Shown here: positions 31,718 to 37,500 of the stretch, in pieces | Layout: each line of letters opens with the position of its first letter | Numbering within the stretch: the first letter of the stretch is position 1 | From: Prorocentrum cordatum | Taxonomy: Eukaryota; Sar; Dinophyceae; Prorocentrales; Prorocentraceae | Direction of reading: 5' to 3' | Assembly: GCA_963575745.1 (NCBI GenBank) | Contig: CAUYUJ010000160.1 | Location: 12,501-50,000 of the forward strand | Length of the DNA stretch: 37,500 nucleotides | Made by a program: the position numbers and the translations under genes | Notes under the pieces: model-generated | The model's input: only the letters and a program-made list of their open reading frames with translations | The model's database searches: none | Told to the model about the DNA's origin: nothing

Positions 31718-32542
31718 TATCTCAGTCGTGGAGGCCGGCCACCTCTCGCAATGTCAGCCCAAGAAGCCTTGGCAAAATGCATGGAGGAGGCCAGACAGCG
31801 CGCGCGACAAGTTCGTGGAGGCGGCGAGGGACAGCCCGTGGCCAAGGACGGCGACAAGGAAAAGCAAGGCAATAATCGTCAGGTGCGTGCCCGCGCTACC
31901 GACGAGCAGCAGTTGCCCGACTCCGAGCTGGTCACTCCGTTCCTCAGGGACTACCTGGCTTTCAAGGCCGCCGCGCGCCCCGCGCTGGCCGCCGAGGAAG
32001 TGGCCGCCCTGTTCAAGTCCAACGCAGCGGCCGAAGAGTTTGGAGTGATGATCGAGACGTATCTGGGCCAGAGGCCCGAGGTGACTCCAGATGCGGTTTC
32101 GGCTCGGAACTTCCCCGAACATCCGCTCGACATGTCAAAGGGTACTTTCGCGTTCATCTCATTCCTCGAGTGCGCGATCCCGACCCCGGCGGATATCGTG
32201 GCCATGTTTCCCGACGACCAGATTGGCAAGTCCACCCTGAAGGCAGCGGAGGAAATGAAGCAAACCGAAGTGCCCCAGCTCGAGCTCTGGGTCGGAGAAC
32301 TCCGCAGCCGCTACGACGAGCCGCGCGAGGACTTCACATGGATGTGGAAGCTCGCCTTCGCCGGCTTCGCCCCCGAATCGTTTCGCCTCCTCTTCGCCAA
32401 TCTGTTGATGTGGAAAGACCCTGCCAAGGCGGCGGCGATCGAGATCGCCCGCCAGTTCCAGGCCGCCGACGAGAAGACCCCCCGGTCCGCTCTGGAGGCC
32501 AAGCCGAGGCCCAGAGGAGAGAGGGGGGGCAAGAAGAAGTGA
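31718..32542 (+). CDS. Hypothetical helical protein, unrecognised
   Basis: A clear coding exon by GC3 and composition. The sequence TTTTTGTTCGCAG (ending 31,717) looks like a splice acceptor. The frame is open from there, and the first good ATG is at 31,751 (MSAQEALAKC), giving 263 residues to the TGA at 32,540-32,542. The N-terminal 60 residues are charged and Gln/Arg-rich. The middle and C-terminal part (about residues 70-240) is a mixed alpha-helical domain with well-spaced Trp, Phe and Leu (FAFISFLECAIP, DFTWMWKLAFAGFAPESFR). The C-terminus is a basic Arg/Gly/Lys tail ending KKK. There is no signal peptide or membrane segment. I do not recognise the family. It lies in the 2.3-kb cassette between the two direct segmental repeats, so a retroelement ORF1 or gag-like protein is a possibility, but no motif supports that. 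Confidence 0.65.
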   Translation, partial: YLSRGGRPPLAMSAQEALAKCMEEARQRARQVRGGGEGQPVAKDGDKEKQGNNRQVRARATDEQQLPDSELVTPFLRDYLAFKAAARPALAAEEVAALFKSNAAAEEFGVMIETYLGQRPEVTPDAVSARNFPEHPLDMSKGTFAFISFLECAIPTPADIVAMFPDDQIGKSTLKAAEEMKQTEVPQLELWVGELRSRYDEPREDFTWMWKLAFAGFAPESFRLLFANLLMWKDPAKAAAIEIARQFQAADEKTPRSALEAKPRPRGERGGKKK

Positions 32543-32608
32543 CTTCGCCGTCGTCGGTGCTCGGCCTGCTGGCGGAGGCCCGACTGTGGCCAGTGAACAG
32601 GCCGATGG

Positions 32609-34217
32609 TGATGATGACGATGATGGTGATGCCGCTGATGATGATGCCGATGACGATGATTATGATGATTATGCTGCTGTTCCTGGCGATGGCGATATGG
32701 ATGAGGGGCGAGGGGAAAGGGGTAGAGGATGACGGGCGACAGGGATGGCTGAGGGGAGAGGGGTGAGGAGGAGGGGGAGTAGGGGGAGGAGGAAGAGGAG
32801 GAACATTACATGACGTCCAACATGTAAGACGACGCGCTTCTACATGTAGAGACTGACGCAATGTGTGGTAGTGTTGTGGTTTCGGCCCACGCGAAGTAAT
32901 CCTTTCCTTTCTCATGCGCTGGGAATGTTGCTTCTCAGGTTCTGCGCCTCTCCCGATGATGCCCCGATCGCTCCTGTTGGGTCGTGGCTGGGGGCGCCCT
33001 GCCTCGCCAGGGTGTTTCTCATCCTCCCTCCCTCCCTTCCCCCTTCCCCCCCTGTCGCCCTCCCCCCCCCCCCTTCCTCCCCCTCCTCCTCCTCCTCCTT
33101 CTCCTCTTCCTCGAGAGCGGGGGGTTGTGGCGGCCCTTGCCTCTCGGATCTTGTCTTCGCACGGTTTCCTAAGGTCATCGTATCCTTCCCCGTCGTCCTC
33201 CTCCTCTTCCTCCCTGTCCTCTTTCTCCTCCTCCTGTTTCCTCTTCCTCCTCCTCTTCACCTTCGCACATTTCCTCGTCGTCCTTCCCCTCCCAGAAGAA
33301 ACACTGGATGTTTTGTTTTGCCCCCCCGCCCCGAAAGCAAATGCATAAAAAACTGGCGTCGCCCCACCATGTGTTCTTTTCTTGGGGCGGGGGAGGGGGA
33401 GGTGGGTGAGGGGCAAATCCTTTGTGGTGCTTTTCAATGAAATCACTTGGTGCGGATTTCTGATATAATCCTTTTTGGGGTGTTTTCTAATGGATTTTGG
33501 TTGAGATGCGTTCCAATAGAATTCCCTGTGCGGCGCTTTCCACCGGATTCTTGTTGTGAGGATTTCCATTCGAATTCCCTTGTCCCGAAGGAATTCCATT
33601 GTGCCCACCCCAAAAAAACCGGCGTCGCTCCGCAATTTTTTGGGGGGGCACAAATCCTTTTTATGGTGTTTGTCGATGAAATTCGTTTGTGCGGATTTCC
33701 AGTATAATTTCTTTGGGATGTTTTCCAATGGGTTTCTGTTGACAGGTGTTCCAATCTAATTCCCCTTGTGGCGCTTTCCAAAAAGATTCCCGCTGTGACG
33801 GTTTCCAGTATACTGCCGGTGTGGTGCTTTCCGCTTGATTACTGTTGTGAGGCTTTCCATTATACTCTTTTCGTAGTGCTCCCCAATGGGTTCCGATTGC
33901 AAGGCTTTCCAATCTGATCGCTGTGTGGCGTTTTTTCAACGCATTACTTTTGTGATGCTTCCCCGTGGGATCTGTATGTGGTGTTCTCCAAAGGATTCCT
34001 GCTGTGATGTTTTGCACCAAAAGTTTTTTTGCGGCGCGCCCCAAATCATTTTCATTGAGGGTTTCTCCTCGGATCCCGTTGTGGCGCTTTACATGTTGTC
34101 CTTGTTGCGAGGTTTTCCAATCGAATCTTTGTGTGGTGCTTTCCACATTACTCCTGTCGTGAGGCACTTGAATCCCTCTGGGTGCATTCTCTTTTGTGCG
34201 GCTTTCACATAGGAGCC
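32609..34217 (+). repeat. Direct segmental repeat, copy 2 (empty insertion site)
   Basis: Second copy of the segment at 28,079-30,333 without the 29,425-29,968 insertion. The join GTGGCGTTTTTTCAACGC is at 33,925-33,942. It starts about 65 bp after the stop of the hypothetical gene with GATGATGACGATGATGGTG. Shared landmarks include GACGCAATGTGTGGTAGTG (32,853) and GGAGCCC at 34,217. The two copies differ by scattered substitutions and indels in the CCTCC tract, so the duplication is not very recent. Confidence 0.85.
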
Positions 34218-35110
34218 CGCACTGGTGCTTTCAAAAAGGTTTTCTGGTGTGAGGTTTTCCCATGGAATCCCCACGTGGTGTTTTCCAAAGCCACTGTGAC
34301 GGTTTCCAATAGACTGCTGTTGTGGCGCTTTCCAAAGGATTCCTGTTTTCAGGTTCCAGCAAAATCTCTTGCGTGTGCTTCCCAGTGGATTCCGACTGCG
34401 AGGCTTTCCAGCCGAATCTCCTAGTTGTGTTTTCCAACGAATTTTTTTTGGGGGGGGGTGTTGCTTCCGAATAGAATTTTTTTGTGGTGCTTACCGAAGG
34501 ATTCCGGTTGTGATGTTTTCCACCAAAAGCATGTTTGCGGCGCGTTCCAAAGGGTTTTCATTGAGGATTTATCGTAGGATCTTGTTGTGGCGCTTTCCAA
34601 AAGATCTTCGTTGCGATGTTTTTCAGTCGAATCTCCGTGTGGCGTTTTCCACTGGAGTTTTGTCGTTAGGCTTTCCAATCGAATCCGTTTGCGGCGCTAT
34701 CCAAACGATTCATGTTGTGAGGTTTCCTGATTGAATGCGTTTGCGGTATTTTCCGATGGACTCGTTTTTTTCGTATGGCTTCCCAATCGGAGCCGTCACC
34801 TGCGTTATCTAAACCGTTTCCTGGTGTGAAATTTTCCGGGATAGTCCCAGTGTGGTATTTTCCGATGGGCTCCTAGTGCGGTTTCCCAATCGGAGCCCCT
34901 TATTGGAGTTTTCCAATTCAATCGACTCCCTGTGTGGGGCTTTCCAAATGATCACCTTTGTGGTACTTTCCAAAAAACAGCGGATGCCTCTTGTGATATG
35001 TTCCAGTAAAAGTCCTTCGTGTTGCTTTCCACTTGATTTCTATTGTGAGGGTTTTCGATACAATCCATGCGTGCTGTCTTCAATGGTTCCTGTAGCCAGG
35101 CGCTCCGATC
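33440..35110 (+). repeat. TTCCAAT minisatellite, 23-28-nt units
   Basis: Degenerate units alternate between TTTCCAAAGGATTCCTGTTGT and TTTCCAATCGAATCCGTTTG types, separated by GGCGC or GAGGC. The same array forms the right part of both segmental repeats and continues about 900 bp past the end of copy 2 homology. Reading frames inside are not credible genes. Confidence 0.85.
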
Positions 35111-35201
35111 GAATCGTTTTTGCCGCGCTGTTTCAGAAATGTGTATTGCGAGGCCGTCCGGTAGACGCCAATTCAAAATTATATACCTTCTTAGGCCATC
35201 G

Positions 35202-35402
35202 CGGAGACCATTGTTACAGAAGTTGAAGGTGGCGAGCGTCAACACGGAGGGGATGCACGGGGCCCATTACGACAACCGTGACACGGTCATGGTTCTCATT
35301 TTACGGCGGAGAACTCACACAATACATATTGCGGCTCTCTCCGAGTTACACAACATTACTTTCATGGAGTATAATTTTTGTCAACGTAGTGAGAGCAGAT
35401 GA
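35202..35402 (+). pseudogene. Possible endonuclease (EEP) N-terminal fragment
   Basis: A plus-strand frame reads KLKVASVNTEGM near 35,220 and IHIAALSELHN about 35 residues later. This echoes the start of exonuclease-endonuclease-phosphatase domains of non-LTR retrotransposons: an N in the first strand, then Leu-x-Glu-x-His at the metal-binding Glu. The frame stops at 35,402 and no further EEP motifs follow in any frame I could follow. If correct, this is a truncated LINE-type endonuclease. The match is short and could be chance. Confidence 0.35.
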
Positions 35403-35674
35403 GATCACCTTTGTTATGACGGATATTTGTGATACATCATTGGATACATCGTAGCAGTGTGCTTGGCGAGCGGCTTCGTCTTTGTGCAGATAGGGCGGCG
35501 CGCTCGCACTTCTCTGGGAAGACCGCTGCATGGCTATAGGTTTCCTCGTTGGTGACCAGCGTTGGTCGTGGATTCCCTCTCTCTCTCTATCTCTCTCTCT
35601 CTGTATATGCCAGCGATTTGTTCATCGTCGTATCGTGTCGCAGTATGTTCAGGCCCTAATGATCTTCGCCATCG
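35403..35674. other. No gene recognised; short CT tract
   Basis: Unique sequence with a TCTCTC tract at about 35,577-35,605. No supported coding frame. Confidence 0.5.
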
Positions 35675-36232
35675 TTGTCAACCGTTGCGCCCAGGCTCGG
35701 AGTTGACCAGGGGGATTGGAATGAGCGCGTCGGGCGCGATACCATCGGCAATAATATTCCGATCGGTTCCGGAGCAATGAAGCAGAAAACCACCGAGGGC
35801 GGCAAAGCGCTCGTCCGCTGGATCTCCTCCCACTCCAACCTCGTCAACACCGGCGCCTTCTTGAAGATCCTCAATCGCGGCGCGTGGGGGCATGCGGGCG
35901 CGGGCAATTGGCATGCGATGGGCGAATTTGTGCTGGGCCCAGACCTTCATCGAGCCATTCAGGGACTTGAAATAAGCCGCCGGGGTCTCTCCGGTCACGT
36001 GAGCGAGCGCCTGTACTTGGAGCTTTCGACGTCGGGCTCGCGCCGCGTCCGCGCCGCGCGTAAAGCGCGTGGCGAACGTCGACAGCGAGAACTACGAGAG
36101 GACAACAATTCGCCCCTCTTGCCACGCATCGAATGCGCGGCCCATCGCCAGAAGCGGAACGCCTTCGACATTCCTACGGTGCAGAAGTTCCACGGCCAGT
36201 CGCCGAGCACCCCACCTGGCGCCCAACGGTAA
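35675..36232. other. Coding-like segment, strand unresolved
   Basis: Both strands hold long, protein-like frames. The plus frame (35,675-36,232) includes KALVRWISSHSNLVNTGAF and ends TAA. The minus frame (35,678-35,998, open further upstream) includes TGETPAAYFKSLNGSMKVW and, after a stop at about 36,100, LLHRRNVEGVPLLAMGRAFD. GC3 is high in both directions and does not decide. Its place between an endonuclease-like and an RNase H-like segment suggests retroelement-derived DNA, possibly an inverted piece. I recognise no domain on either strand. Confidence 0.4.
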
Positions 36233-36954
36233 TTACGAGAACGCCGGAGCATCACGATGGCCGACGCCACGAAGCGTTATCATATCTTCATGGGTGGCTC
36301 AGGTGCAGATGCCAACGCCGGGTGGGGAATGTCAAGTACCGGCGCTTCGAAATTTGAATGGGCAGATCATCGCGGGCGCGTGCTTGCACTTCAGACACCC
36401 GCCTTGCAGCGCGTCTTTCTTGGTGCCGAATTGTTGATCAACGGCGCGGGCGAACGTTGCGCAGTTCTTATGTCGACGTGGTGGATCTTGGGTGATGCCT
36501 CGGATCGAGATTGCGTTGCGCTGCGTTGCGGTTCTAAGCGTGCGATGATGAGTGGGGATATAGGCAACTGGCGCCCGTGTAACAACGAGAAACTCATCGG
36601 TGCTGGCCGAGCTTTTTACCGACGCGCCCGACGCGCGCGAGATTTTGTCTGCGCGGGCAACAAGAGGCATTCAGACGATCCAGATAACGATCGAGACGAC
36701 GCAGCAGCGGGCGAGGGATGCGCAAGGAAACTCGAGCTCTGGGAGGCGATCTGCGGCGCCGCGGCTTCGATTTCGGCTCATCCGCGATTTTCTTCATCGC
36801 CTCCTCCTGTTGTTGTTGGGCCCCCAGTTCCCTCGGCGGTGCGCCGCCGTGATGAGGCGTGGCTCGCTTCGCGAGATGCGCCTCGACATCGTGGGGCTGG
36901 GGGATGTCCTGTGGTCCATGGGTCGCCTGGATTCTCGGCGGCGTTCCACTTTGA

Positions 36955-36996
<42 letters not shown>

Positions 36997-37500
36997 CGGC
37001 TCGCGAGATGCGCCTCTGCGCCTTGAGACCCGGGCTCCTCCAGTTGTCGTCGGACTCGATGACCTCGCCAATATGGGCTTCGAGGGTTGTTGCGTTGGTA
37101 CTCTCGACGATCTAGATCGAAAGTTCATGGATGAACCCGGGCCCTGCTTGGATGATGCGGTGTCTCGACCTCCCCGGCGACTGCTGCTTCCTCCGCCGAC
37201 GCCCCCTTCGAGACCTTCGACCTCCGTGCCGCGCGTGGCCGACCCGCCAGGCCGAGGGGCGGCGTGTGTCTTGGGCCGCATTCGAGCAGAGGATCTCAAT
37301 CAAGAAACAGTGGAAGATCAACCGACCATGACTTGGGCGCAGACATCGCGGGCAATGGTGGACGCGGCCGACAAGGCGCTCGGCCGCGGCAAGTCCTCTC
37401 AACTGTTGGGCAGTCCGTCCATGGGCGAAGCTGCGCTGCGAACGCAAGAGCTCGGGCCAGAGAAAACTGCGGTCTGGGGGGGCGGCAGCGGGCGCGCGCC
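36233..37500 (+). pseudogene. RNase H-like open frame with lost catalytic residues (runs off window)
   Basis: After a TAA at 36,230 this frame stays open to the window end. Counting from the ATG at 36,257, residues 8-148 follow the RNase HI fold as found in non-LTR retrotransposons. YHIFMGGSG (8-16) sits where the family has Phe-Thr-Asp-Gly-Ser. GAEL (56-59) gives the catalytic Glu. RCGSKRA (90-96) sits at the Asp-Ser-x-x-Ala site, and HSDDPDNDRDD (138-148) matches H-x5-N-x3-D exactly. Two catalytic Asp are Gly here (G13 and G92), so RNase activity is very unlikely. Downstream are a Pro-rich linker, a poly-Gly run (234-247, from the poly-G tract) and a further coding-like region (VGLDDLANMGFEGCCVGTL, FMDEPGPC) of unknown function. 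It is open but probably a degenerate retroelement end, or its domestication. Confidence 0.6.
36956..36996. repeat. 41-bp poly-G homopolymer
   Basis: An uninterrupted G run inside the RNase H-like open frame. Similar words GGCTCGCTTCGCGAGATGCG (36,861) and TCGGCTCGCGAGATGCG (36,997) occur before and after it. The length may be a sequencing estimate; the frame is the same on both sides at the given length. Confidence 0.9.

Overview
This window looks like nuclear DNA of a dinoflagellate. The best-supported gene encodes a secreted, Ala/Glu/Lys-rich coiled-coil protein of a family abundant in dinoflagellates. The coding exons are GC-rich at third codon positions, and most of the 37.5 kb is simple repeats, minisatellites, foldback sequences and retroelement remains. 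A Prorocentrum-like genome is a reasonable guess, but I cannot confirm genus or species from sequence alone. No prokaryotic operon, tRNA, rRNA or CRISPR array was recognised, and no spliced-leader relic was seen.

Layout. 1-4.5 kb: GGA, CTC, CAG and GTC arrays, a 12-nt minisatellite and small foldbacks, with no convincing gene. 4,480-4,978: a TIR-bearing element built around an 11-nt AGCTTAGCTTT-type array. 5,219-6,465: signal peptide and N-terminal half of the coiled-coil gene. 6,466-22,250: apparently one 15.8-kb intron. It holds a 152-bp near-perfect palindrome, a 173-bp element with 31-bp TIRs, TG/TA and CT arrays, about five copies of a ~1.1-kb higher-order repeat rich in (CG)n palindromes, two composite GGCCTCTTGG arrays and a nested Cys-rich zinc-ribbon-like coding segment. 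22,251-23,121: C-terminal half of the coiled-coil gene.

Downstream, 23.2-28.1 kb holds tandem repeats, a third composite GGCCTCTTGG array with a ~320-bp higher-order period, and a 1.8-kb GAT/GCT array. A ~1.6-kb sequence then occurs twice in direct orientation (28,079-30,333 and 32,609-34,217). It flanks a 2.3-kb cassette with C2HC zinc-finger-like exons and an unrecognised 263-residue protein. The first copy is interrupted by a second, inverted copy of the 4.5-kb-region TIR element. The second copy keeps the uninterrupted site, so the insertion can be read directly.

The window ends with non-LTR retrotransposon-like remains. There is an endonuclease-like fragment at 35.2 kb. From 36.23 kb a long open frame runs off the end, starting with an RNase H-like domain that lacks two catalytic aspartates.

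Only the two exons of the coiled-coil gene form a clear unit. The rest reads as an intron and intergenic DNA built by repeated insertion and tandem amplification. The strongest candidates for something undescribed are the AGCTTAGCTTT TIR element with its filled/empty site pair, the 1.1-kb intronic higher-order repeat, and the nested Cys-rich segment between repeated boundary sequences.
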